Notes: generated by a model not told the origin, from the sequence alone. A stretch of 11,977 nucleotides of DNA from Treponema sp. (GCA_031255615.1 JAIRSD010000059.1:1-11977); one strand, 5' to 3'; positions 1-8,258 are shown, counted from the stretch's first letter. Numbers and translations are program-made.

Positions 1-921
1 GCGGTCTACGAAGACCAGATGACCGAGGCGGTCAAAGAGCTTCAGGCCCGGGGGATAATCGGGACCTACGCCACCTTTACTTCCAACAACGATCCGGCGG
101 TGGAATCCCAGCAGGTCGAGCAGACCGTCAACGAGGGTTACGACATCATCATTGTGAACCCCATTGCCGCCAACGGACTGGACGCCGTCATCGCCAAGGC
201 TCTCCAGGCGGGGATCACCTACGTCAACGCGGACTGCGAATACGAGTCCGACAGGATCCTCAACGTGGTGGTAGATCAGAGGGAATGGGCCCGGATACAG
301 TCCGACTTTGTCATCAAAACCCTGGGCCCCGGAAAGAAGGTCATCCAGTTCAACGGGCTGGACGGGAACTCCGCCTCCGAAATGAGGAACGAGGTCTGGC
401 AGCGGGAACTCAGGGGCGCGGGGCTTGAAATAGTCCGGACCATGGCCCACAACTGGAACGACACGGACTCCAAGCGGCTGATGAGCGAAATCATCGCCTC
501 CGGCCTCAGCTATGACGGGATCATCAACCAGGAAGCGGCCAACGGCATTCTCAGCGCCATTGAAGAGGCGAAGGTCCCCTATCCGGGCTGCATCTCCTCC
601 TCCGAGGAAATCGCCTGGATCCGGCGGATTGCCAACGTCAACAAGGACCGGCTGGCGCTTCCCTTCATCGTGGTGGAGAATCCCCCCGGGATCGGGGCCA
701 CGGCCCTTGCCATTGCGGTGAATCTCCGTCAGGGCGGGCAGCTCAAGGACGGGATTGCGGCGGCGGGGCTTAAGGGGAACAGCATTTACTACGCTCCCCA
801 GTGGATTATGACCTACGACAACATGGCCCAGCGGCTTGATCAGGTGAAGAGCCTGCCGGATTCCACCTCCGTGTCTTCCTACATGTCGGTGGAACAGGCA
901 AAGGCCGCCTATTTCAAATAG
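1..921 (+). CDS. Periplasmic sugar-binding protein of ABC transporter A (5'-truncated by window edge)
   Basis: Solute-binding protein of the ribose/galactose type (Peripla_BP_4-like), which captures a sugar in the periplasm and delivers it to the membrane permeases. The frame is open from base 1, giving 306 visible codons. The ATG at 19 is probably internal, because family members run about 330-370 residues with a leader and the visible sequence begins well inside the first lobe. Family hallmarks are the segments GYDIIIVNPIAANGLDAVI (ligand-pocket loop), AGITYVNADCE and VIQFNGLDGNSAS, and the C-terminal lobe with a late YDNMAQ segment. The signal peptide lies outside the window. The gene ends in TAG and is followed by a strong hairpin terminator before the cognate ATPase gene, a common way to express binding protein in excess over transporter. 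The substrate cannot be read from sequence; a pentose, hexose or related sugar is likely. Confidence 0.88.
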   Translation, partial: AVYEDQMTEAVKELQARGIIGTYATFTSNNDPAVESQQVEQTVNEGYDIIIVNPIAANGLDAVIAKALQAGITYVNADCEYESDRILNVVVDQREWARIQSDFVIKTLGPGKKVIQFNGLDGNSASEMRNEVWQRELRGAGLEIVRTMAHNWNDTDSKRLMSEIIASGLSYDGIINQEAANGILSAIEEAKVPYPGCISSSEEIAWIRRIANVNKDRLALPFIVVENPPGIGATALAIAVNLRQGGQLKDGIAAAGLKGNSIYYAPQWIMTYDNMAQRLDQVKSLPDSTSVSSYMSVEQAKAAYFK

Positions 922-963
922 GGCCGGCAATTTCCGGCGCGGGATAAGGGCCGGGAAGCAGGC

Positions 964-1003
964 GAAGACGGCGGCATCGTAAGGGGTCCGCCGTTTTCTT
1001 TTT
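964..1003 (+). terminator. Rho-independent terminator between binding protein and ATPase
   Basis: An 11-bp stem is formed by 964-974 and 988-998, with ten Watson-Crick pairs and one G-U, around a 13-nt loop. The U-rich tail TTTTCTTTTT (994-1003) partly forms the end of the stem and continues beyond it. It lies 43 nt after the binding-protein stop and 25 nt before the ATPase start, so it most likely attenuates read-through into the ATPase and permease genes. A smaller 5-bp hairpin (923-927 with 934-938) sits just after the stop codon. Confidence 0.82.
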
Positions 1004-1028
1004 ATGAAGACCGGGCGGAGGAACAGCG

Positions 1029-2567
1029 GTGCTGGAGATGCGGGGCATTTCAAAAAAGTTTGACGCCGTGGTGGCGCTCAGGGAAGCGTCCCTCAAGGTA
1101 CAGGCGGGGGAGATCATGGCCCTCCTGGGGGCCAACGGATCGGGGAAATCGACCATGGTGAAGGCGCTGAGCGGGCTGGTGAATCCCGACGGGGGGACGG
1201 TGATCTACGAGGGCCGGGAGGTCCGCATCCGTTCGTCCGCCGATTCACGGCGGCTTTCCATCGCCACCGCCTACCAGGACCTCAGCCTGGTTCCCGCCAT
1301 GAGCGTGGTGGACAACATCGTCATGGGCATGGAACCCAAAAACGCCTTCGGGATCATCAACCGGACGAAGGCCCGGGAATTCGCCCGGTCTTACATGAAG
1401 AAGCTGGGGATCGAGTGCAGCCCTGACGCCCTGGTCCAGAGCCTCATGGTTTCCACCCAGAGCCTCATCGAAATAGCCAAGGCCCTGGCGTCGAAGCCGA
1501 AACTCCTCATCCTGGACGAGGCCACCGCGTCCCTCCACTCCGATGAGGTGGACACCCTTTTCGGGATTCTCCGGGAACTGAAGCGGGAGGGCGTCAGCGT
1601 CATCACCGTGACCCACCGGATGAGCGAGATTTACCGGATCTGTGACCGCTGCACCATTCTGCGGGGGGGTGAGACCGTGGCCGCCGGCGCGGTAAAGGAC
1701 ATGGACCTGGACACGGTGGTGTACCACATGACCGGCAGGAGGCCGGATCTTTCCGGGGCCGGTTCCCCGGCGGACCGGGCGGTGCAGGACGAGGGGGCGG
1801 CGGCCCTGCTGGAAGTCCGGGATCTGACGCTGACGGGTAAACTGAAGGGGGTGGATCTCCGGGCCTGGCCGGGGGAGATTGTCGGCATCGGCGGGCTGGA
1901 CGGCCAGGGGCAGCAAGAATTTCTCAGGTCCGTCCTGGGGGACCTGAAGCCCGAGGGGGGGGAGGTCCTGCTCGACGGCGTCCGGGTAAAGTTCCGCCAG
2001 CCCGCCGACGGGCTTAAGCGCCGGCTGGGCTTCATCTCCGGGGACCGGAACAAGGAATCGATTTTTCCCATCCGGCCGGTGGCGGAGAACATCTACGCCG
2101 GGGCGGCGGCGGGGAAGGCGGCCTTCAGCCCCCTGTTTCCCTCCGAGGTTTTTGACTTTGCCGGCAAGGCGGTGGAGCGGTACCACATCGTCACCGGGGG
2201 GCTCAAGCATCCCGCCTCCTCCCTGTCGGGGGGGAACCAGCAAAAACTGGTGGTGGGCCGGTGGATGGCCCTGACGCCGAAACTGCTGCTGCTGGACGAT
2301 CCCACCAAGGGGGTGGACATCAGCACCAGGGCGGAGATCCACCGGATTCTCAAGGACTGTACCGCCGCGGGGATGTGCGCCCTCTACAGTTCCAGCGACA
2401 ACGAGGAGCTGCTGGAAATCTCCGACCGGATTTACGTCTTCTACGAGGGCAGGATCAGCGCCTGCCTGCGGGGGGACGAGCGCCGGGAGGAACGGCTGGT
2501 GGCGGCCATGCTGGGGCTTACCGGGGGCCGGGAAACGGCCGGCGGCCAGCAACCGGGGGTGGCGTGA
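1029..2567 (+). CDS. Fused two-domain sugar ABC transporter ATPase (transporter A)
   Basis: ATP-hydrolysing subunit of a ribose/galactose-type importer (RbsA/MglA-like), 512 residues, the usual length for two fused nucleotide-binding domains (NBDs). NBD1 shows Walker A GANGSGKST (34-42), Q-loop Gln83, Walker B LLILDE (159-164) and switch His196. NBD2 shows the signature LSGGNQQ (399-405). As in the family, the NBD2 P-loop is degenerate (around 288-297, no Lys). Odd points: the NBD1 signature reads LMVSTQS (139-145), with Met where Ser is expected, and the NBD2 Walker B reads LLLLDDP, with Asp424 in place of the catalytic Glu. One composite ATP site therefore looks intact and the other inactive. 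The GTG start at 1029 is chosen because GGAGGA (1017-1022) lies 6 nt upstream; the ATG at 1038 is too far from it. The stop overlaps the next gene by one base, so translation is coupled. The protein acts at the inner face of the cytoplasmic membrane. Confidence 0.93.
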   Translation: MLEMRGISKKFDAVVALREASLKVQAGEIMALLGANGSGKSTMVKALSGLVNPDGGTVIYEGREVRIRSSADSRRLSIATAYQDLSLVPAMSVVDNIVMGMEPKNAFGIINRTKAREFARSYMKKLGIECSPDALVQSLMVSTQSLIEIAKALASKPKLLILDEATASLHSDEVDTLFGILRELKREGVSVITVTHRMSEIYRICDRCTILRGGETVAAGAVKDMDLDTVVYHMTGRRPDLSGAGSPADRAVQDEGAAALLEVRDLTLTGKLKGVDLRAWPGEIVGIGGLDGQGQQEFLRSVLGDLKPEGGEVLLDGVRVKFRQPADGLKRRLGFISGDRNKESIFPIRPVAENIYAGAAAGKAAFSPLFPSEVFDFAGKAVERYHIVTGGLKHPASSLSGGNQQKLVVGRWMALTPKLLLLDDPTKGVDISTRAEIHRILKDCTAAGMCALYSSSDNEELLEISDRIYVFYEGRISACLRGDERREERLVAAMLGLTGGRETAGGQQPGVA

Positions 2568-3697
2568 TGAACGCCTTCACGCTCAGGGAAAGGCTGGGGG
2601 GAAAAATTCACCGGCTCCAGCGTTCCCCCGCCTTCACCGGGCTGACCCTGTTCCTTATCGTGGTGTTTATCAACATCCTGGTACAGGGGCCCTTCCGCTT
2701 TTTTACCATCCGCAATATCGCCCTGATCCTGGCCAAGAACACCCCCCTGGTCCTGGTTACCATGGGGCAGCTGGTACTGATGCTGCTGGGGATCATCGAC
2801 ATCTCCATCGGGGTCCAGATGGCCTTTGTCAACGTGGTGGCCGTCATGCTTCCCATATATTTCCCCGCCCTCCCCTATCCCCTGGCCTGGGCGGCGGCCT
2901 TTGGCGGGGCGATCCTCATCGCGGCGGTCCACGGCCTTACGGTGGCCCTGTTGCGCATCCCCCCCCTGCTCACCAGTTTCTGTATGATTTACATCGTCCG
3001 GGGGATCAACCTGCTCATCATGCCCAAACCCCAGGGCCAGATTCCCGAGGTCATCTACCTGACCTACGACATGAACCTTTTCGGCATCCTGCCCGTTTCC
3101 CTGCTGATCCTGGTGGCCGCCTATCTGATCTGGACCTACCTGCGGCGGACGCCGACGGTAAAGCACGTCTATGCCGTGGGGGGGAACGAGCGGAACGCCT
3201 ACGCCAACGGGATCAACGTGACGGCCACCAAAATGAAGATGTACCTTCTGGAGGGGGTGTATGTCAGCCTCGCCGGGTTCTGCCTCAGCGCCATGACCGG
3301 GGCGGGGAACCCCATCATGGGGGAGAGCTACGGGCTGCGGAGCATCAGCGCCTGCATCCTGGGGGGGGTGTCCCTGGCGGGGGGCTGGGGGACCATGGCC
3401 TGCGCCCTCTACGGTTCCGGCTTTCTGGTGCTTATCCAGAACGTGGTGTTCCAGCTTTTCAGCCTGCTGCCCAGGCTCATGCCCGGCTTCAAGGCCACCT
3501 CCTACTGGCAGAATCTGGTCTCCGACGGGATCATCCTCATAGGGCTGGCGGCCACGGTATTCACCAACAAGATCCAGCGGGATGCGCTGAAGGAGGGAAT
3601 TTTGAAACAGCTTGGAGGGGCGAAGGGCGGAGCGGCGCGGGACGGAATGGCGAAGGACACGGAAGACGGGGCGGGAAAAGATGGAAACCAGGAATAA
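2567..3697 (+). CDS. Sugar ABC transporter permease A1
   Basis: Integral membrane subunit of the ribose/galactose-type permease family (BPD_transp_2), 376 residues, with many hydrophobic segments. The family's conserved loop appears as GIIDISIG (residues 75-82), a variant of the common GIDLSVG. The later motif AVGGNERNAYANGI matches the cytoplasmic ATPase-contacting region of the family, and a glycine-rich ILGGVSLAGGWGT segment follows. The start is the ATG at 2567, which shares one base with the ATPase stop (TGATG) and has GGGGGTGG just upstream. The frame stays open further upstream only because it runs across the ATPase gene. The C-terminal tail, after about residue 335, is hydrophilic and rich in Gly, Ala, Lys and Asp; it is longer than usual and overlaps the next gene. 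Being followed by a second, different permease, it probably forms a heterodimer with A2. Confidence 0.92.
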   Translation: MNAFTLRERLGGKIHRLQRSPAFTGLTLFLIVVFINILVQGPFRFFTIRNIALILAKNTPLVLVTMGQLVLMLLGIIDISIGVQMAFVNVVAVMLPIYFPALPYPLAWAAAFGGAILIAAVHGLTVALLRIPPLLTSFCMIYIVRGINLLIMPKPQGQIPEVIYLTYDMNLFGILPVSLLILVAAYLIWTYLRRTPTVKHVYAVGGNERNAYANGINVTATKMKMYLLEGVYVSLAGFCLSAMTGAGNPIMGESYGLRSISACILGGVSLAGGWGTMACALYGSGFLVLIQNVVFQLFSLLPRLMPGFKATSYWQNLVSDGIILIGLAATVFTNKIQRDALKEGILKQLGGAKGGAARDGMAKDTEDGAGKDGNQE

Positions 3698-4667
3698 AGA
3701 AAGCCTGGGGGGATTTTTGAAACGCTTTGCCCTCACCAACCAGATTGGGATGGCCCTGCTGTTCTCGGTACTCCTGTTTCTGACCAACGTGATTCTGGCG
3801 CCCCGGTCCCTCAACATCAACGCCTTCGGGTCGATCTTCGCCCTCACCGTCATGCTCGCCATTGCCTCGGCGGGGCAGACCATCATCATCATCTCCGGGG
3901 GCGGCGGCATCGATCTTTCCGTCGGGGCGGTAATGTCCCTGACCGCCATCCTGACGGTGGGCATCATGCGGGGGAACGAAGGCTACTTCCTGGGGACCCT
4001 CCTCATGTCCATCGGCCTGGGGGCGGCGGCGGGTTTTGTGAACGGCGCCGGGGTGGCCCTTATCGGCCTGCCCCCGATGATCGTCACCATGTGCGTGGCC
4101 AACGTGGTGACCCGGTTGCAGTATGTCCTGACCCAGGGGAAACCCAGCGGCACCGCAAGCCCCTGGTTCACCCGGAGCATGACCTACCGGATAGGCGGCG
4201 TCATCCCCACCAGCGTTTTTTACGGCATCTTCATCTTTCTGCTGGTCATCTTTATCTTGAACCGGAGCCGCTACGGGATGCGGCTTTTCCTGACGGGCAC
4301 CAACGAGCGGGCCGCCTATCTCAACGGCATTCGGACCGTGCGGGTTAAGATCATCGCCTACACGGCGGCGGGGGTTCTGGCGGGGATCGCCGGGTTTCTG
4401 GGGGCGGGCTACATGAACTTTGTCCGGGGCAGCACCTTCGACACCTTTACCATGCGGACCATCATCGCCGTGGTGATAGGGGGCACCCTGCTGACCGGCG
4501 GCAAGGGCTCCTACATCGGTACCCTGGCGGGGGCCCTGCTCATCACGGTGCTGACCAATTGCCTCGCGGTCTTCAATATGTCCCAGGCCACCACCGACAT
4601 GGTGATGGGAATCGTGCTGATCTTCATCCTGGCCATGTACAACCGTACCGCCCCGGTGCGGCAGTAG
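3681..4667 (+). CDS. Sugar ABC transporter permease A2
   Basis: Second BPD_transp_2-type permease, 328 residues, near the family norm. The signature loop GGGGIDLSVGAVMSLT is closer to consensus than in A1. Later family segments are TGTNERAAYLNGI (cytoplasmic loop contacting the ATPase) and VVIGGTLLTGGKGS. The ATG at 3681 is chosen: it is followed by a short basic stretch and then the first hydrophobic segment, and it overlaps the A1 stop by 17 nt. A more upstream TTG at 3612 in the same frame would add a very basic Arg-rich 23-residue stretch coded by the A1 tail, which is unlikely. The preceding purines (GCGGGAAAAG) make only a weak ribosome site, in keeping with translational coupling. With A1 and the fused ATPase it completes transporter A. 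The substrate is unknown. Confidence 0.92.
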   Translation: METRNKESLGGFLKRFALTNQIGMALLFSVLLFLTNVILAPRSLNINAFGSIFALTVMLAIASAGQTIIIISGGGGIDLSVGAVMSLTAILTVGIMRGNEGYFLGTLLMSIGLGAAAGFVNGAGVALIGLPPMIVTMCVANVVTRLQYVLTQGKPSGTASPWFTRSMTYRIGGVIPTSVFYGIFIFLLVIFILNRSRYGMRLFLTGTNERAAYLNGIRTVRVKIIAYTAAGVLAGIAGFLGAGYMNFVRGSTFDTFTMRTIIAVVIGGTLLTGGKGSYIGTLAGALLITVLTNCLAVFNMSQATTDMVMGIVLIFILAMYNRTAPVRQ

Positions 4668-4680
4668 GGAGTGATATACT

Positions 4681-5715
4681 ATGGGGCATAAAGATTTTTT
4701 CCTGGTTCGCCTTGGACGCGGTTTTTGGAACATGAAGGAACGGGGCATTATTCTGCCTACCATTGTGTACGCAATATTTGTCCAGATGGTAAATCCCATC
4801 TTCTTTTCACTGAGTAATATAAATAATTTACTTCGGCAAACGGGGTTTGTTTTTATCTCCGGGATTGGCATGACCCTGGTACTTATCGCCGCCGGCATTG
4901 ATCTTTCGGTGGGTTCGGTCCTGGCCCTGGGCTGCGTCAGCGTTGGCATTTTTATGGTACAACTGAATTTTCCCATGTGGGCGGCTATTATACTGGCGCT
5001 CGCCATAGGAGGGCTTATCGGGCTCATAAACGGCGGCGTGATTGTCAAATTCAAAACACCCCCTATGATTATGACACTGGGAATGATGTTCATGGCTCGG
5101 GGGCTTGTGTACATCACCACCAAGGGCCTGCCTATCTATCCCATGCCAAAAGAATTTCAGATGATCGAACAAAGCAACCTGCTTAACGTTCCTACGATTG
5201 TGTGGCTGTGTATTTTTCTGTGCGTCATCTTTCATATTATTCTTACCAAAACAACCATCGGCAGGGCGATTTACGCCGTCGGCGGCAACGCGGCGGCGGC
5301 GAAACTTTCCGGAATATCCATAGGCCGGGTTACGCTGACGGTTTACGTGATCTGCGGAGTAATGGCCGCGCTAACCGGTATTATGATGGGTTCCCGGCTT
5401 GGTTCGGCCCAGCCGTCGGTGGGGACCGGCCAGGAGATGATCGTCATTGCCGCCTGTATCGTCGGCGGAACCAGTACCTTCGGCGGAAGGGGTACGATTC
5501 TGGGGACAGCCATAGGCGCGTTTTTTATGAATATGCTTACCAACAGCATGACCCTGATGCACGTGAATATCTACTATCAAAATCTCGTGGTGGGGGCGGT
5601 TCTTGTGGTGGCGGTAGTTCTGGATCAGTACACCAGGGGTTCTTCCGGGCACGGGACCAGGATTGGTAAAAAAGCCGCCTCGCCGGCGGCCCGGGAAAAC
5701 AAACATGAGCAGTGA
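4681..5715 (+). CDS. Sugar ABC transporter permease B
   Basis: Permease of the ribose/xylose family (BPD_transp_2), 344 residues with multiple membrane segments. It has the consensus loop AAGIDLSVGSVLALG, the cytoplasmic segment AVGGNAAAAKLSGI and the late glycine motif IVGGTSTFGGRGT. The start ATG at 4681 has GGGAGTG about 6 nt upstream; an ATG at 4732 is a possible shorter start. It begins 13 nt after permease A2, yet base composition changes abruptly here: A2 is rich in G and C runs, while the first 200 bases of this gene are AT-rich. It is the only permease in its block and so probably works as a homodimer with the ATPase encoded next. The C-terminal tail is basic (KKAASPAARENKHEQ). The gene overlaps the following ATPase gene by 11 nt. 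Confidence 0.92.
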   Translation: MGHKDFFLVRLGRGFWNMKERGIILPTIVYAIFVQMVNPIFFSLSNINNLLRQTGFVFISGIGMTLVLIAAGIDLSVGSVLALGCVSVGIFMVQLNFPMWAAIILALAIGGLIGLINGGVIVKFKTPPMIMTLGMMFMARGLVYITTKGLPIYPMPKEFQMIEQSNLLNVPTIVWLCIFLCVIFHIILTKTTIGRAIYAVGGNAAAAKLSGISIGRVTLTVYVICGVMAALTGIMMGSRLGSAQPSVGTGQEMIVIAACIVGGTSTFGGRGTILGTAIGAFFMNMLTNSMTLMHVNIYYQNLVVGAVLVVAVVLDQYTRGSSGHGTRIGKKAASPAARENKHEQ

Positions 5716-7222
5716 CAGCCTTATAGAGATGCGGGGGATTACCAAGACTTTCCCCGGGGTCGTGGCGCTTAATGATGTTTCTATTGATTTGAAAAAAGGG
5801 GAAATCCTCTCCCTGATAGGCGAAAACGGGGCGGGAAAGAGTACCCTTATGAAGATCCTCTCCGGCGATTATCCCCACGGCAGCTATGGCGGGGAAATCG
5901 TCATGGACGGCGCGCCCCTGCGTATTAGTTCCCCCGGTTACGCGGAAAAGGCCGGTATTGCGATGATCTACCAGCAAATACACCTGGAACTGGATCTGCC
6001 GGTGGCGGAAAATATCTTTCTGGGGATATTGCCGCAGCGCATGGGATTTATCAACTGGAAAAGAAACCGTCTTGCCGCCCGGGAAGCCCTCGATCGCCTG
6101 AAAGTAAACGCCGATCCCGATGACATCGTGCGGAATCTGAATACCAGTATGCAGCAGCTTGTCTGTATCGCCCGCGCCCTGGTCAGGAATCCGAAGGTTC
6201 TTATTCTGGATGAACCAAGTTCCGCCCTGACGGAAAGCGAAACCCGGAACCTGCTGGATATTCTCAATAAGCTAAGGGAGTCCGGCATATCGTGTATTTA
6301 TATTTCCCATAAACTAAAAGAGGTTTTTGAAATATCCGACCGGGTTGTGGTCATGCGGGACGCCCGTTATGTGCGGACCTATTACAAGGGAAACATTGAT
6401 TCAAAAACGGTGGTGGAAGATATGATAGGCCGCCGGATAGATACCATATACCCTTCCATGGAAGGACGGGAAATTTCCAAAGAGATTTTACGGGTTGAAA
6501 ATTTCCAGGTTCAGCATCCCAGTTCCGCGGCGAAGAATATTATCGAGAATGTAAGTTTTACCCTTCATAAGGGAGAAGTTCTGGGCCTCGCGGGCCTTGT
6601 GGGCAGCGGCCGCAGTGAACTCCTGCGGGCCATATTCGGCGCCATGCCCCACCGGTCGGGAAAAATTTTTATTGAAGGACAGGAATGGCACATACCCGAT
6701 ACCAGGACGGCGATTCGAAGGGGCATAGGGTTTCTTACGGAAGACCGAAAGAAGGACGGGTTTGTTGATACCATGAACATTGAAGAAAACATGACCCTTT
6801 CGATCCTCAAGGAAATTTCCCGGGCCCTCTTTATCGACAAAAAGGTCGAAGATAAAAAGGTGCGGCATTATTTTGATATGCTGAAGATCAAAGCCCCCTC
6901 GGTTAAGACACAGATTATTAACCTCTCCGGCGGCAATCAGCAAAAGGTGGTACTGGCAAAATCCCTGCTTACCAATATGAAAATACTGTTTCTTGACGAA
7001 CCGACGGTGGGTATTGACATAGGCGCGAAAGCCGAGATATACAAGATCATAAAAAACTTAGCCGAGTCCGGGCTTTCCATTGTCATGGTATCCTCGGAAT
7101 ATCCCGAATTGCTCGCCATGTGTGACCGCTTTGTAATTATCGCCAATGGATATGTGGCGGGAGAACTTTCAAAATCGGAGGCTTCGGAGACGGCGATACT
7201 TCACATGGCGTCCGGGCTGTAA
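5705..7222 (+). CDS. Fused two-domain sugar ABC transporter ATPase (transporter B)
   Basis: Second RbsA/MglA/XylG-like ATPase, 505 residues. NBD1 has Walker A GENGAGKST (39-47), the segment GDYPHGSYGGEI that resembles xylose-type (XylG/GguA) ATPases, Walker B VLILDEP and a switch His in YISHKLKE. NBD2 has a canonical signature LSGGNQQK (407-414) and Walker B LFLDEP with Glu432; its P-loop is degenerate (GLVGSGRSE), as usual in the family. The NBD1 signature is off consensus: LNTSMQQ (145-151), with Asn for the usual Ser, echoing the equivalent change in the ATPase of transporter A. The ATG at 5705 is chosen; the open frame from 5663 would add residues coded by the permease tail. The gene overlaps the permease by 11 nt. 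Codon use is AT-richer than in the transporter A genes. A xylose-like or related substrate is suggested but not shown. Confidence 0.92.
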   Translation: MSSDSLIEMRGITKTFPGVVALNDVSIDLKKGEILSLIGENGAGKSTLMKILSGDYPHGSYGGEIVMDGAPLRISSPGYAEKAGIAMIYQQIHLELDLPVAENIFLGILPQRMGFINWKRNRLAAREALDRLKVNADPDDIVRNLNTSMQQLVCIARALVRNPKVLILDEPSSALTESETRNLLDILNKLRESGISCIYISHKLKEVFEISDRVVVMRDARYVRTYYKGNIDSKTVVEDMIGRRIDTIYPSMEGREISKEILRVENFQVQHPSSAAKNIIENVSFTLHKGEVLGLAGLVGSGRSELLRAIFGAMPHRSGKIFIEGQEWHIPDTRTAIRRGIGFLTEDRKKDGFVDTMNIEENMTLSILKEISRALFIDKKVEDKKVRHYFDMLKIKAPSVKTQIINLSGGNQQKVVLAKSLLTNMKILFLDEPTVGIDIGAKAEIYKIIKNLAESGLSIVMVSSEYPELLAMCDRFVIIANGYVAGELSKSEASETAILHMASGL

Positions 7223-7225
7223 AAA

Positions 7226-7266
7226 TGTATAATACGATCGGATTTCCCGGTCTGTTATAAATATAT
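7226..7266 (+). promoter_or_regulatory. Possible internal promoter ahead of binding protein B
   Basis: The 61-nt gap after the ATPase stop is AT-rich. It holds a consensus -10 box TATAAT (7228-7233) and an extended -10, TG-T-TATAAA (7253-7261). Neither has a recognisable -35 at 15-19 bp, so this is tentative. An extra promoter here would raise binding-protein output over the permease and ATPase encoded upstream. Confidence 0.3.
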
Positions 7267-7283
7267 CTTACGGAGGGTGAGAA

Positions 7284-8258
7284 ATGAAAAGAGTGTTAAT
7301 GGCGGCATTGATGGCGCTCCTGGTCTTTAACGTGTGGGCAAGAGGCGCAAGGCAGGATTCGGGTCCGAAACAGCTGAGTTTTACCTTTGTGCTTCCCATG
7401 GTTCCTAATGAAATATGGGTCGTGGCAAAAGACGGGTTTGAAGATCGCTGTAAAGAACTTGGCGTAAAACCGGTGGTGGTTATGCCTTCCACGCCGAATG
7501 ACATCAATCAGATGAATAATCTGATAGAGACCGCTATTGTTGAAGGTACCGACGGCCTGGTAACCCAGCCGGTAAACCCTGAAGGGATGACTCCTGCCTT
7601 TAACAAGCTGATAAGCGCCAATATTCCCTTTGCCCTGGTTAACTCCGACGCGCCCGCGTCGGGACGTCTCGTTTCCATCGGTACCGGGGGAGACCTTGGC
7701 CGGGTGGCGGGCGAATACATCGTAAAAAAGATGGGCAACCAGGAACTGCGGTACATCACCGCCCTTTGGGCCCTGGAGGCTTCTCTGGCCATAGCCATTC
7801 ATGACAGCTATGCCGGGGCGCTGGCCAAAGCTCCCGGCGGAGCCAGGGAAGTGGTACTCCTGGAAACCAGAAGCGATCAGCTCCACATTACCAGTGAATA
7901 CCAGAACGCTTTTGCCACATATCCCAATGCCAACGTATCGATCAATGTCTGCGGGTTTGGCGCGGCCGGAGCCGCGAAGGCCGCCACCGAAGCGGGGATT
8001 GGTCCTGACAAACTTTTTATCATGGGCATTGATGATATTCAGGAAACCATGGATGGTATCCGGAACGGCAGGATCCAGGCAACCATGAGCCAAAATTTCT
8101 ATCGCATGGGCTGGGAAGCCGCAAACCACCTCCACGAGTTTGTCACCAGGGGAACTAAGCCCGCCAGGGACGTACTCGATTCGGGCACCCTGGTGGTTGA
8201 TAAAGACAACATCGACAGCTATAAGCAGGATATGCGTAATCCTGCGGCGTGGAACTGA
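7284..8258 (+). CDS. Periplasmic sugar-binding protein of ABC transporter B
   Basis: Complete ribose-type solute-binding protein (Peripla_BP_4-like), 324 residues. The N-terminus is a secretion signal: MKR, a hydrophobic core, then a likely cleavage after NVWA at residue 19. There is no Cys near the cleavage point, so it should be free in the periplasm and not a lipoprotein. Body motifs are FTFVLPMVPNEIWVVAKDGF (first strand and helix), GTDGLVTQPVNPEGM (pocket loop), NIPFALVNSDAP and KLFIMGIDDIQETMDGI (second lobe). The start has an excellent ribosome site, GGAGGGTGAG (7272-7281), the strongest in the window and consistent with high expression. The gene follows the permease and ATPase of its transporter, the reverse of the common order. 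A perfect GC hairpin follows the stop. The ligand cannot be predicted from sequence alone. Confidence 0.93.
   Translation: MKRVLMAALMALLVFNVWARGARQDSGPKQLSFTFVLPMVPNEIWVVAKDGFEDRCKELGVKPVVVMPSTPNDINQMNNLIETAIVEGTDGLVTQPVNPEGMTPAFNKLISANIPFALVNSDAPASGRLVSIGTGGDLGRVAGEYIVKKMGNQELRYITALWALEASLAIAIHDSYAGALAKAPGGAREVVLLETRSDQLHITSEYQNAFATYPNANVSINVCGFGAAGAAKAATEAGIGPDKLFIMGIDDIQETMDGIRNGRIQATMSQNFYRMGWEAANHLHEFVTRGTKPARDVLDSGTLVVDKDNIDSYKQDMRNPAAWN

Noticed and set aside
2261..2566. Upstream extension of permease A1 in the same frame
   Set aside because: The added sequence is out-of-frame ATPase coding DNA with a non-natural composition; the ATG at 2567 has a ribosome site and the typical coupled overlap.
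3612..3680. TTG start for permease A2
   Set aside because: It would add a highly basic stretch read through the tail of permease A1; the ATG at 3681 gives a normal family N-terminus.
1245..5123. Long open frames on the - strand (1245-2552, 2441-3967, 3561-5123)
   Set aside because: They lie wholly opposite well-supported ABC genes, are rich in Pro, Gly, His and Arg as expected for antisense frames of GC-rich genes, and show no recognisable domain.
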